Shown: positions 5,594 through 13,724 of the stretch, in pieces
Position numbering within the stretch: the first letter of the stretch is position 1
How the letters are laid out: each line of letters starts with the position of its first letter
Source: Candidatus Glassbacteria bacterium RIFCSPLOWO2_12_FULL_58_11
GTDB taxonomy: Bacteria > Gemmatimonadota > Glassbacteria > GWA2-58-10
DNA length: 14,585 nt
NCBI GenBank assembly: GCA_001780825.1
Contig: MFIX01000201.1
Coordinates: 1 to 14,585, forward strand
Reading direction: 5' to 3'
Made by a program: the position numbers and the translations under genes
Notes under the pieces: generated by a model
The model's input: the letters and a program-made list of their open reading frames with translations, nothing else
Databases searched by the model: none
Told to the model about the DNA's origin: nothing

Positions 5594-7480
5594 TCAATTC
5601 TCGGCGAGCAGCTCCTCCATCTGGTCCAGCAGACGGCTCAACGTGCGCGCCACGGCCAGGATCGGCTCCGGCCCGGTCATGTCCACGCCGGCGTTTTTCA
5701 GCAGGTTGATCGAATAATCGCTGCTGCCGCTTTTCAGGAAGCCGAGGTAACGCTCGCGGGCCGCTGACCCCTCGCCGAGGATTTTCTCGCTGAGCAGGGT
5801 GGCCGCGGAAAAGCCTGTGGCGTACTGGTAAACATAGAAATTGTTGTAGAAATGCGGAATCCGGCCCCAGTTGATCTTGTAAATGTCGTCCACCACCATC
5901 CCGGGACCGAAATAGCGGCGGTAAAGCTCGGCGATCAGATTCCCCATGCCGGTCGAGGTCAGCGGCTCCCCGGCCTCGGCCTGACGGTGGATTTCGCGCT
6001 CGAACTCGGCGAAAAGCGCCTGGATGTAAACCGTGCCCTGGATCTGGCGGACCTGGTGGTCGAGCAGGCTAAGCTTTTCCTTGCGGTCCGTGGTGACTTT
6101 CAGCAGGTGGTCGATCAGCAGGGCCTCATTGGTGGTCGAGGCGACCTCGGCCACGAAGATCGTATAGTCCCCGTAAACCGGCGGCTGGCTGGACCAGGTA
6201 AAATAGCTGTGCAGGGCGTGTCCCATTTCATGGGCCACGGTAAAGACCTCGTGCAGGGTACCATTATAATTGAGCAGGATATAGGGATGGGTCCCATAGG
6301 CGCCCCAGGAATATCCGCCGCTGCGCTTGCCCTTGGTCTCGTAAACATCGATCCAGCCCCCGCCGAACCCCCGTTGCATGGCCTCCCGGTACTGCTCGCC
6401 CATCGGCTGCAGGGCCTTCTCCACCAGGGCCACCGCCTCGTCGTAGGCATATTCCTTTGCCAGCTCGGGAAACAGCGGCGTATAGATATCGTAAGGATGG
6501 ACCGCATCCAGCCCCATCACGCGCTTGCGCAGGGCCACATAGCGGTGCAGCGGCTCGAGGTTGGCGTTAAGCGTGGCCACGACATTATCGTAAACCGCCG
6601 CCGGGATGTTGTCGCCATCCAGGGCCGCCTCCAGGCTGGAGCCGTAATTGCGCGCCCGGGCATAAAAGATGTCGCGCTTGACTATCGCCGAGAGCAGGGA
6701 GGCCAGGGTGTTTTCGTAATGATTATAGGTACCGTAAAAGGCCTCGAAGGCCCTCTTGCGCAGCTCCCGGTCCGCGCTTTCCATGAACTTGCTGTAGCGG
6801 GCCTTGGTCAGCTCGACCTCATTGCCGTTCTCATCCTTGATCGAGGGATAGCTGATATCCGCATTGTCCAGCATGCTGAAAATGTTCCTCGGCATGCGGG
6901 TGACCTCGCCGGAGAGGGCCAGCAGTTTTTCCTCGGCCGGACTGAGTGTGTGGCTGCGGGTGCGCAGGAGATTCTCGAAGTGGTGGGCGTAAAACTGGAG
7001 CCCATGGTTGCCGGCGAGCCAGCCTGTCAGGCGCTCCTCAGGAATCTGCAGAATTTCGGGTACGATGTAGGAGGCAGCCGAGCTGCAATTGGTGCTGAGC
7101 GTGGAGGCCCGGTCGGCCAGGGCCTGGTAGGTGTCGCTGGCCGTATTTTCATCCCGGCGCATGTTGGCGTAAACATAGAGCCGGCTCAGGGTCACATTCA
7201 GCGAGTCCTGCAATTGCATCAGCGCCAGCAGCTTCTCCGCTGATTCGCCGAGTTTGCCGCGGTAAGACTCAAGCTCCGGAATTTTCTTTCCCACCTCGCG
7301 GAAATCCTTCTCCCACAGCTCATCCGAAGAATATATATCCCCCAGACGCCATTTATAGCGCGGGTCGATCCCCTTTCGTTCGAGTATCTTTTCCACTTGC
7401 GCTCCCAAGCAGCCGTTTACTCCCATAAACAAACCAGTTAAAAACGACAAAACCAGCAGGTTATTCACTCCGCGCGACAT
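5594..7480 (-). CDS. Oligoendopeptidase F-like M3 metallopeptidase with signal sequence
   Basis: The 628-residue product is a zinc endopeptidase of the M3 family, PepF/M3B branch. The zinc site is H417-E418-x2-H421 in HEMGHALHSYF, with the third ligand E445 in FVAEVASTTNEALL. The N-terminal RYKWRLGDIYSSDELWEKDF block and the SYSWGAYG-like stretch (SGGYSWGAYGTHPYI) are typical of the family. Family members cut short peptides, usually in the cytosol. Here residues 5-27 form a hydrophobic signal-like segment (NNLLVLSFLTGLFMGVNG) ending in C24-L-G-A27, so export, perhaps as a lipoprotein through C24, is likely, although the N-region has only one Arg. I chose ATG 7480 because GGAG precedes it and because the promoter start near 7588 lies downstream of the farther in-frame start at 7609, which excludes that one. 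It is the first gene of the rpiB-glyA unit. Confidence 0.92.
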   Translation of the reverse strand: MSRGVNNLLVLSFLTGLFMGVNGCLGAQVEKILERKGIDPRYKWRLGDIYSSDELWEKDFREVGKKIPELESYRGKLGESAEKLLALMQLQDSLNVTLSRLYVYANMRRDENTASDTYQALADRASTLSTNCSSAASYIVPEILQIPEERLTGWLAGNHGLQFYAHHFENLLRTRSHTLSPAEEKLLALSGEVTRMPRNIFSMLDNADISYPSIKDENGNEVELTKARYSKFMESADRELRKRAFEAFYGTYNHYENTLASLLSAIVKRDIFYARARNYGSSLEAALDGDNIPAAVYDNVVATLNANLEPLHRYVALRKRVMGLDAVHPYDIYTPLFPELAKEYAYDEAVALVEKALQPMGEQYREAMQRGFGGGWIDVYETKGKRSGGYSWGAYGTHPYILLNYNGTLHEVFTVAHEMGHALHSYFTWSSQPPVYGDYTIFVAEVASTTNEALLIDHLLKVTTDRKEKLSLLDHQVRQIQGTVYIQALFAEFEREIHRQAEAGEPLTSTGMGNLIAELYRRYFGPGMVVDDIYKINWGRIPHFYNNFYVYQYATGFSAATLLSEKILGEGSAARERYLGFLKSGSSDYSINLLKNAGVDMTGPEPILAVARTLSRLLDQMEELLAEN

Positions 7481-7594
7481 TTCCGCTCCACTGCCACGCA
7501 CCCATCCGGGCAGCGGCCCTTCCCGGCAGATCGATTTTGCCATATCAGCCGGCTTGTAAGCTCCTCCGCGAAGTGACGCCCGGAAGGCCGGCCA

Positions 7595-7622
7595 ATTATA
7601 GACTCGCAAAAAAATGGAACAA
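7595..7622 (-). promoter_or_regulatory. Candidate sigma-70 promoter for peptidase-rpiB-glyA
   Basis: On the minus strand TTGTTC (7622-7617), a 16-base spacer and a perfect TATAAT (7600-7595) predict a start near 7588, giving a leader of about 108 bases before the ATG at 7480. It supports the shorter peptidase start, since the farther start at 7609 lies inside the promoter. Confidence 0.6.
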
Positions 7623-7740
7623 ATAACTTCTTTCAGCTTATAGCTTTAGAGGGCCATTACCCCAGCCGTAACGCTTCCCGGGATACCGATCCAGCGGCCC
7701 GGAGAATTAAGAACCTACATAATACAGGCCGGGTGTTTGG

Positions 7741-7769
7741 TTGACAAGATTTACGTTACCCGGTAAATT
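7741..7769 (+). promoter_or_regulatory. Sigma-70 promoter for the TonB/TolA-like gene
   Basis: TTGACA (7741-7746), a 17-base spacer and TAAATT (7764-7769) predict a start near 7776, about 50 bases before the TTG start at 7827. It faces away from the peptidase promoter at 7595-7622, so 7481-7826 is a divergent control region. Confidence 0.72.
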
Positions 7770-7826
7770 TCGCTAACCGTTCCCCGGCATTCTTGCCGAC
7801 TAGCCGACAACTCGAAGACGACATCT

Positions 7827-9734
7827 TTGAAGTTCAAACTGACGACAATCCTGTTCCTGGCCCTGCTCTCGACCGCTGGCCGGCTGACCGCCCAGGACGA
7901 CCTGGTAAAGATAACGGTTCAGCCGGATAATTCCGAGTGGGACTGGCAGAGCTACGCCTCGAAGATCGCCGGCAAGCTGGCGGAGGAGATCGATGCGCGG
8001 GTGCGCCAGGGCATCCCCAAACGCGAATTTGTCGTCGACTCGACTGCCGCGGTCCTTGAATTCCGCTTCCGGATGGACCAGAATGGCATCCTGAAGAACT
8101 TTTTCCCGCTTTCGCAGCGTAACCGCTATTTGCTCTATCTGGTCCAGCGGTCAGTCAGAAACCTCGGTTCGTTCGCCCCGCTGCCCGAAAGTTTCCCGCT
8201 CTTTTATTTCGACGGGACCCTGAATATCCATTGCCGGATGAGCCCCACCCGCTGGTACAAGCGCTATTATTTCGAGCAGCCCCTGGACTCGCTTCAGGAA
8301 GCGCCGTTCGATCCGGTCTATGTCAAGCTGTCCAAAGAGCCGCTGCTGTTTTACGAACCGGAGGTCAAAGACAAGGCTGCCCTGCTCGATGAATTCAGGA
8401 AGCGTATCGGCCTGTCCAGCGAAATCCAGGATACCAGCAGCTACACTCCCCTCGACTTTATCAATCGCCATGTCGCGGTGCGGATCGAATACGACAGCCT
8501 CTCCGGCAGCCGGAGCGATTCCATGCTGCTTAAAACCCGGCTCGAAGCGGCCCTGGCCGAGGCCGGAGCGCGGATCGTGGAAAACGATTTTGCCCTGGAA
8601 CAACAGCGAGCGCAGGAGGCGGCCGAAAGACTGGAGGAGGCCCGGAAAGCCGCCCTGGCGGACTCCCTGGCCGCCGCGGCCCGGCGTGACAGCGCGGCCG
8701 CAGCAGCAGCCGAAACTTTGAGCGCGGGGAAAGATTCCTCCGGCGCGGAAATCAAAGCACCGGATGAAGCGCTCAAACCTGGGACGGCGATAGCGGCGGG
8801 CGCGGATAGCTCCGGCGCCGCTGTTTCCGAGGAGAGCGCCAAATCGGCCGCTGCCGAACCGCAGAAACCCGGGAAAGAAGCTGTCGAAACTGGGAATAAA
8901 ATCGCGGAGGAGCCTGCCCGGACCGAAATGCCGAAAGCGGCCGCTGTGGATAGTCTGGTCCTCAAAGCCAGGCAGGACAGTTTAGCCAGGGCCCGGGTGG
9001 AAAAGGAAAAAGAAATGGAACAGGAGCCTCCGGAAATTAAAAGAGATCTGGAGGAGGCCTTCGCCAAAAGGGCAGTCACGAGCTACCTGGTATTCTCAGT
9101 CGGTATCGCTCGGGACTCGCTCCCGGATACGGCTTTCTGCCGGGTCAGGCTGTTCCCGAGCGATAAGCCGAAAGAATCCAAAAGAAAGTTGAAATACAGA
9201 TTCGCCAGCGGGAAAGTCCTGCCGGACAGCCTGGGCCGGCGGCTTGTCGCCCGGCTTACCACTCCGCCGCCCAAGCCCGCGCCGCCTCCACCACCCGCGC
9301 CCAAGCCGGCCGCGCCGCCGGCCGCTAAAACTGATTCCACGGCCCGTGATACTTCCGCGGCGCGTGCGACCGCGCCTGCCGGCAGCACGGCCGCCAAGCC
9401 CGATTCCTCAGCCCAAGATACGGCCAAAACCCGGATCACGGCGCCAATCGACAGCGCCGCCGCAAAAGCCGGCGGCCAGGCCCCAGCCCCGGCTGCTAAA
9501 GCCGCTACCGGAGCGGCCATCGCGGATTCAGCCCGAGTCCCGGCGGACAGCCTGAAAGCTGCGCCGTTGACTCCTTCAGCGCCGGCGGATTCCTCCAACG
9601 CGGCCAGAGACAGCTCGGCCAAAGCGCCGGTGACCGTTCCTCCAGCTACCCAGCCGGCTGCGCCGCCAAAAGCGGACAGCAGCGCCGCGCCGAAAGACTC
9701 CGCGACTGCCGCCCCTGCCGGCGGTACGCCATAA
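7827..9734 (+). CDS. Exported protein with N-terminal TonB/TolA-like domain and long Ala/Pro/Asp-Ser tail
   Basis: The 635-residue product begins at TTG 7827 (weak ribosome site). Residues 1-23 are a signal peptide, MKFKLTTILF-LALLSTAGRL-TAQ, with likely cleavage at LTA/Q. Residues 41-136 resemble the TonB/TolA C-terminal fold: a Tyr-Ala-x-Lys-Ile helix, a strand FRFRMDQNGIL, a helix LVQRSVRN, then FAPLPESFP and a last strand. In TonB and TolA that domain sits at the C-terminus; here it comes first. Residues 140-250 are a second unrecognised domain. Residues 255-300 are a charged Ala-rich helix. Residues 403-475 look folded again (SYLVFSVGIARDSL). Residues 480-500 are proline-rich (PPPKPAPPPPPAPKP), and the rest is a disordered Ala/Pro/Ser/Thr tail with recurring Asp-Ser pairs. 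It probably acts in the envelope. No ExbB/ExbD or Tol genes are nearby. The function is unknown. Confidence 0.85.
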   Translation: MKFKLTTILFLALLSTAGRLTAQDDLVKITVQPDNSEWDWQSYASKIAGKLAEEIDARVRQGIPKREFVVDSTAAVLEFRFRMDQNGILKNFFPLSQRNRYLLYLVQRSVRNLGSFAPLPESFPLFYFDGTLNIHCRMSPTRWYKRYYFEQPLDSLQEAPFDPVYVKLSKEPLLFYEPEVKDKAALLDEFRKRIGLSSEIQDTSSYTPLDFINRHVAVRIEYDSLSGSRSDSMLLKTRLEAALAEAGARIVENDFALEQQRAQEAAERLEEARKAALADSLAAAARRDSAAAAAAETLSAGKDSSGAEIKAPDEALKPGTAIAAGADSSGAAVSEESAKSAAAEPQKPGKEAVETGNKIAEEPARTEMPKAAAVDSLVLKARQDSLARARVEKEKEMEQEPPEIKRDLEEAFAKRAVTSYLVFSVGIARDSLPDTAFCRVRLFPSDKPKESKRKLKYRFASGKVLPDSLGRRLVARLTTPPPKPAPPPPPAPKPAAPPAAKTDSTARDTSAARATAPAGSTAAKPDSSAQDTAKTRITAPIDSAAAKAGGQAPAPAAKAATGAAIADSARVPADSLKAAPLTPSAPADSSNAARDSSAKAPVTVPPATQPAAPPKADSSAAPKDSATAAPAGGTP

Positions 9735-9847
9735 TTTTTTGGAATTTGAATGTCTTGAGGAATTAAGCGTCCGAGTTGGACACGGGAAGGATTTTGCCCC
9801 GGAGTGGAATTACGTGGCTACCCGGCAGCGCTAAGGTCGGTTATTTT

Positions 9848-11755
9848 TCAGAGCTTGCCTTGCAGGTAGTCCAGCAGAGCCTGGCCCTGGGTGAAATCCG
9901 GTACTATGATATCCGCCCCGGCCTTGATCAGACGGTCGCGCTTGGCAAGGTTAATACCCCAGCCGCGGACCTCATCACTGGCTATGCCGACAGTCAGCCC
10001 GCCCACCCTGCGGGTCTCGGCGATCTCGACCGGCCCATCTCCAAAAGTGCACAACTCTGGTCCCTCCAAGCCGTGCTCGCTGATTATGCCGGAGATCAGC
10101 TTCTTTTTTGAAAACTTGGTGATATCTCCCACGCTGCCGTAGATTCCGCCGTCGAAACAACCCGCATAACCCAGCCGGCCGGCCTCCTGAACCACATCCT
10201 CCTGGTCGGTGCCGCTCGCCAGGTAGAGGCGCATCCCGAGCGCCCCGAGCGATTCGAGGAAACCTACGGCGCCTTTGACGGTAAAATCCGCGCATTCGAG
10301 CTCTGCTGCCTCGAGACGGGCCAGGCGGCCATGCACCATCTCCAGCAGCTTCACATTGAATATCGTCTTGTAGCCTTTCGCATCCAGTATCTCCGCCGCC
10401 GGAACATAGCCGAACTCCGCGACCATGTCGGCCAGGGCCTGCATCTGGACTATGGTCTGGACCCCGGTGCTCTGGTCGATGAATTCTTTCACCCGGACCT
10501 GCACCAGACGGAATTCTGCGGCGGAAACCGTGCTGAAAGACTCGCCGAAAATGCATTTCAGCATGACCTCTTCCATAATCGGCTCCCAGCCCTCCCGCAG
10601 CGTGGAAACCGTACCGTCATGGTCGAATATCATCTGCCTGATCCGGCCGCGGACTATCCCCGGGTTGACAATCTCTATCCCGGTGCCGGGAAGATACTGC
10701 GCCTTTCGCGGGTCCTCGGCCAGGTCAGGGTGATAGACCAGGCGGCTGTTCCCGATGCGCTCGAGAATTTCTTTCGGCGAGGCGGTGCCGGTCTGCCTGA
10801 GCTTGGCCACGGTCACCGAGGCGGCGTAATTGCCGAACCCGGCCGCTTCTTCGATTTTTGCGCCGGCAGCCAGGGCCACAGTGAGCGCGGCGAGCATGGT
10901 ATCCCCAGCTCCCACCGGGTCCACCGGGCCGGTGATAAACACCGCGGGGACCTCCGCGCACTGACCATTCTCGTACACCATACAGCCGCGCCTGCCGCGG
11001 ATCAGCACCACCGGCTTGTCCCGGGAGGCGAACAGCGCCTCCAGGGCCGTGGCTGTCTCCTGCCGGTCGAACACCTGTTCATCCGGGTAGAGGCTTTCCA
11101 CGCCACGGTAGCGGCGATTCAGGGAGGACTGGTCGATCTTGAGCACCGCGTTGCGGTACAGGTCGATATTGTCCCGGCAGTCGACGACAAAGATCTTGTT
11201 GTTGAATTCTGCGGTCAGCTTGTTGAGCCGCTCGATCAGCTTTCCGGTCACCAGCGGATTGGGTAGCTGCTGGTTGATAATCAGGACATCGAGCCCGGGC
11301 AGACGGGCGGCTAAAGTTTCAAATAACTTTTTTCGGGTAGCCTCGGCGATACGGTTATGGAATCCGAAATCCAGCCTGCGCTGTTCCTCGCCCTCCAGGT
11401 GCGGCTTGGCCCAGACCGGGGTGTCCCAGTTCTCCGATTGAATGAGCATGCCCCCGGTGGTAACTCCAAGCTTATCAAGTGTTTCGATCAGCAGCTTGCC
11501 GAAAACATCCTCCCCCACTACCCCGAAGGCCTCCAGGCCCCCGGCGCCTAAAGCAGCCAGGTTCGTCATGATGTTGCCCGCCCCGCCCGGACTGTAGCGC
11601 TGGCTGCGGACCACCATGGCCCGCTTGCCGGTCTCGACCGATATCTCGCCTACCGAGTCCTCCAGCATCCAGTATGCATCCACCGCGAAATCCCCGAGCA
11701 CCCCGATATGCAGCTTAGGGAGGCGGGCAAATATTTTTCCGGCAAGCTCTTCCAT
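9848..11755 (-). CDS. Fusion of PfkB-family sugar kinase and HAD-superfamily phosphatase
   Basis: The 635-residue product has two enzymes in one chain. Residues 1-335 are a PfkB/ribokinase-fold kinase closest in look to the HldE/RfaE1 heptose 7-phosphate kinase: VLGDFAVDAYW near 20, SPGGAGNIMTNLAALG near 55, QRRLDF near 125, and the ATP/anion-hole signature DPVGAGD ending in the catalytic base D285. Residues 370-635 are a capped HAD phosphatase: motif I FDHDGT (D378, D380), motif II ASGT (S514), motif III K547, motif IV GDGPVE (D573, E577 in place of the usual second Asp). All key residues of both halves are present. In HldE the kinase is fused to a nucleotidyltransferase instead. I infer kinase and phosphatase steps of one sugar-phosphate pathway, possibly heptose; the substrate is unproven. 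ATG 11755 has only a weak ribosome site. Confidence 0.9.
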   Translation of the reverse strand: MEELAGKIFARLPKLHIGVLGDFAVDAYWMLEDSVGEISVETGKRAMVVRSQRYSPGGAGNIMTNLAALGAGGLEAFGVVGEDVFGKLLIETLDKLGVTTGGMLIQSENWDTPVWAKPHLEGEEQRRLDFGFHNRIAEATRKKLFETLAARLPGLDVLIINQQLPNPLVTGKLIERLNKLTAEFNNKIFVVDCRDNIDLYRNAVLKIDQSSLNRRYRGVESLYPDEQVFDRQETATALEALFASRDKPVVLIRGRRGCMVYENGQCAEVPAVFITGPVDPVGAGDTMLAALTVALAAGAKIEEAAGFGNYAASVTVAKLRQTGTASPKEILERIGNSRLVYHPDLAEDPRKAQYLPGTGIEIVNPGIVRGRIRQMIFDHDGTVSTLREGWEPIMEEVMLKCIFGESFSTVSAAEFRLVQVRVKEFIDQSTGVQTIVQMQALADMVAEFGYVPAAEILDAKGYKTIFNVKLLEMVHGRLARLEAAELECADFTVKGAVGFLESLGALGMRLYLASGTDQEDVVQEAGRLGYAGCFDGGIYGSVGDITKFSKKKLISGIISEHGLEGPELCTFGDGPVEIAETRRVGGLTVGIASDEVRGWGINLAKRDRLIKAGADIIVPDFTQGQALLDYLQGKL

Positions 11756-11866
11756 GTTTGCTGTACCTGTCCGGCTTCTTTACAGCCGGTGAATGCAAGC
11801 AGTCGTGCTATAATTTCCCGCAGCGGCAATCCGGCAATGAACAAAGTATTCTCAAAAAGTTGCCGA

Positions 11867-11895
11867 AAGCTATTAGGCTAGAAGCGGATTGTCAA
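11867..11895 (-). promoter_or_regulatory. Candidate promoter for the kinase-HAD gene
   Basis: On the minus strand a perfect TTGACA (11895-11890), a 17-base spacer and a weak TAGCTT (11872-11867) predict a start near 11860, about 105 bases before the ATG at 11755. The 314-base gap 11756-12069 is a divergent intergenic region; it holds this site, the plus-strand promoter at 11982 and no gene that I can see. Confidence 0.45.
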
Positions 11896-11981
11896 GGCCG
11901 GGGGCGGAACTGCGGGCGCTGCTGACAGCGGGTATTGCGGTGTTCAGGCAGCTAAGCCCAGGGGTGGGAAGAAATCATATA

Positions 11982-12010
11982 TTGACTGGAACTGTTGAAA
12001 TCTTTAGGTT
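11982..12010 (+). promoter_or_regulatory. Candidate promoter for the DAO-type oxidoreductase
   Basis: TTGACT (11982-11987), a 17-base spacer and TAGGTT (12005-12010) predict a start near 12017, 53 bases before the ATG at 12070. The -10 is weak. The weak -10 mirrors the opposite-facing site at 11867-11895. Confidence 0.5.
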
Positions 12011-12069
12011 AAGGCTTTCTAGGCCGGGGCTTTGGGCAGTGGACCGATAAATTATGGAGAGCGGGGAAA

Positions 12070-13185
12070 ATGGCGCTGGAATCGGCGAAGTTCGTGATAA
12101 TCGGGGCGGGGCTGGCCGGGATGGCCACCGCTTACCAACTGGCTTTGCGTGGCGAGAGCGGAGTGATAGTACTCGAGAAGGAACAGTTCCCGGGGATGCA
12201 TTCCTCGGGCCGCAACGCGGCCATGATCCGGCAGGTGGTCGGCGACCGGGACATCCTGAAACTGGCTAAAAGGGGCGCGGAGTTTTTCAACGGCCGGGCC
12301 GAGGGCTGGCAGTCGCCGCCCCCTTTCCAAAGGAGCGGCTCACTGCTTGTCGCTTCCGGAAAGGCCTGGCAAAAGCTGCTGGCGGATGCGGAAGCGGCCC
12401 GCAAGGCAGGAGTCGAGTTTCAACAGTGGGACCCGGCACAAATCGAGAAATCCGTGCCCTGTACGAAAGGCGGCAAGTTAGAGGGCGGGATATTCTGCCC
12501 CGGGGATGGAGTGACAGACACGGACGGCTTGATCAACGGCTACTACCAGGCGGCCAAGGCGCGGGGAGTGTCCCTGTTGACCGAGTGCGAGGTGAGCGCG
12601 GTCATGGTCGAAAACGGCAGGCTGAAAGGGGTCGAGACCAGCCGAGGTTTCATCCGCGGCGGGACAGTGGTCAATGCCGGAGGTCCCTGGGCCTCGAAAG
12701 TAGCCGGCCTGGCCGGGGCGCTGAAGATCGAGTTCACTCCCCTGCGCCGTCACCTCTACTACACCGGCCCTCTCGAATGGGCCAGCCAGGACTGGCCCTA
12801 TGTCTGGGACACCGCCAATGAGGTTTATTTCCGGCCCGAAAGCGCCGGGCTGCTGCTCAGCCCCTGTGATGAGTCACCGGCCCGGCCGGCTATCCCGATT
12901 GTCGATCCCGCGGTCGAGGAGACGCTGGCGGCCAAGCTGGCAGTTTCGTTCCCGGCATTGCTGGAAGTCCCGGTCGCCAGGGCCTGGGCCGGCCTGCGGA
13001 CATTCGCCCCGGACCGCAAGTTCGTTATCGGCTGGGACCCGATAGTGAAGGGCTTTTACTGGGTAGCCGGCCTGGGCGGGCACGGAGTGACCACCAGCCC
13101 CGCAGTGGGCGAGCTGGCCGCCGGGGAGCTCTGCTCCGGCAAGGGAAAAAGCGGCTCGCCGTTCTTGCCCTCCCGGTTCCTCTGA
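12070..13185 (+). CDS. FAD-dependent oxidoreductase, DAO family (glycine/sarcosine oxidase-like)
   Basis: The 371-residue product has the length and layout of the D-amino-acid oxidase family. The FAD-binding Rossmann motif is G12-A-G14-L-A-G17 in FVIIGAGLAGMATAYQ, with the ribose-binding acid E36 in VIVLEKEQFPG. HSSGRNAAMIRQ near 52-62 is the second conserved flavin-contact block. RGGTVVNAGGPWASKVAGLAG near 195-215 and the C-terminal GFYWVAGLGGHGVTTSPAVGELAA (about 327-350) complete the fold. The family oxidises secondary or D-amino acids such as glycine, sarcosine or hydroxyproline. The substrate cannot be read from the sequence, and no partner subunit or transporter lies next to it, so it may be a stand-alone enzyme in the cytosol. 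GGGG seven bases before ATG 12070 supports the start. It converges with the DUF302 gene, only 28 bases apart. Confidence 0.93.
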   Translation: MALESAKFVIIGAGLAGMATAYQLALRGESGVIVLEKEQFPGMHSSGRNAAMIRQVVGDRDILKLAKRGAEFFNGRAEGWQSPPPFQRSGSLLVASGKAWQKLLADAEAARKAGVEFQQWDPAQIEKSVPCTKGGKLEGGIFCPGDGVTDTDGLINGYYQAAKARGVSLLTECEVSAVMVENGRLKGVETSRGFIRGGTVVNAGGPWASKVAGLAGALKIEFTPLRRHLYYTGPLEWASQDWPYVWDTANEVYFRPESAGLLLSPCDESPARPAIPIVDPAVEETLAAKLAVSFPALLEVPVARAWAGLRTFAPDRKFVIGWDPIVKGFYWVAGLGGHGVTTSPAVGELAAGELCSGKGKSGSPFLPSRFL

Positions 13186-13213
13186 GTCCTGACCCGAACG
13201 ACAAAGCTGATAC

Positions 13214-13600
13214 TCAGATACTCTCGATAACTCTTTTCAGGGCGGCCTCGACCTGGTCCGCCAGCTCGTCCAGCGCCGGATTGCCCACCGCCTTCATCAG
13301 ACCCGCCGGAGCCAGGGCCGAAACCTCCACCCGGCCATCCGCATGTTCCTGCACCACTACATTACACGGCAGCAGCACGCCGACCTTGTCCTCGGCAGCC
13401 AGGGCCCGGTGGGCGAAATTGGGGTTACAGGCGCCCAGGATCTTATAGTTGCGGAAATCGACATCCAGCTTCTTTTTCATAGTCGCCCGCACATCGATCT
13501 CGGTCAGTACGCCGAAACCCTCTTTTTTCAATTCCAGGGCCGCTTTGTCCAGGGCCTCGCTGAATGGGCAGTTGACTGTTTTACTGATATGATATTTCAT
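13214..13600 (-). CDS. DUF302 domain protein
   Basis: The 128-residue product is a complete DUF302 protein. Seen: a helix with ALDKAALELKKEGFGVL, EIDVRATMKKKLDVDF, YKILGACNPNFAHRAL, then GVLLPCNVVVQE and a final helix rich in Glu and Val. The family is small, cytosolic and functionally uncharacterised; structures of relatives show a compact alpha/beta fold. Cysteines lie in ILGACNP and LLPCNVV. GGGAGG directly before ATG 13600 is a strong ribosome site. It lies downstream of the redoxin gene on the same strand, but the terminator at 13725-13756 separates them, so it probably has its own promoter within 13601-13724, which I could not identify with confidence. Confidence 0.93.
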   Translation of the reverse strand: MKYHISKTVNCPFSEALDKAALELKKEGFGVLTEIDVRATMKKKLDVDFRNYKILGACNPNFAHRALAAEDKVGVLLPCNVVVQEHADGRVEVSALAPAGLMKAVGNPALDELADQVEAALKRVIESI

Positions 13601-13724
13601 TTTGCCTCCCGGGAATTCCGGGCGTAAAGTAAATAATGTAAACTGAGAGCGTATCCCTTCTGCTTGAATCTAAATCCCGGCGGCCTACAGGGCCATTCCA
13701 GGAGGCTTTTTTCCACGCAGGCGG

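Noticed and set aside
5852..7243. A 463-codon open frame on the plus strand opposite the peptidase
   Set aside because: The opposite strand encodes a peptidase with an intact HEMGH site and full family length. The antisense frame has no recognisable domain and no ribosome site.
8441..9622. Minus-strand Ala/Ser/Leu-rich open frames opposite the TonB/TolA-like gene
   Set aside because: They mirror the low-complexity tail. The plus-strand frame has a promoter, a signal peptide and folded segments, so it is the real one.
10331..11266. A 311-codon plus-strand frame opposite the kinase-HAD fusion
   Set aside because: It is antisense to a gene with complete kinase and HAD motifs; its His- and Gly-rich composition is typical of mirror frames.
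12054..12269. An ATG at 12054 opening a 71-codon frame just before the DAO-type oxidoreductase
   Set aside because: It overlaps the oxidoreductase in another frame, has no domain and no better ribosome site; the FAD-binding motif is in the frame starting at 12070.
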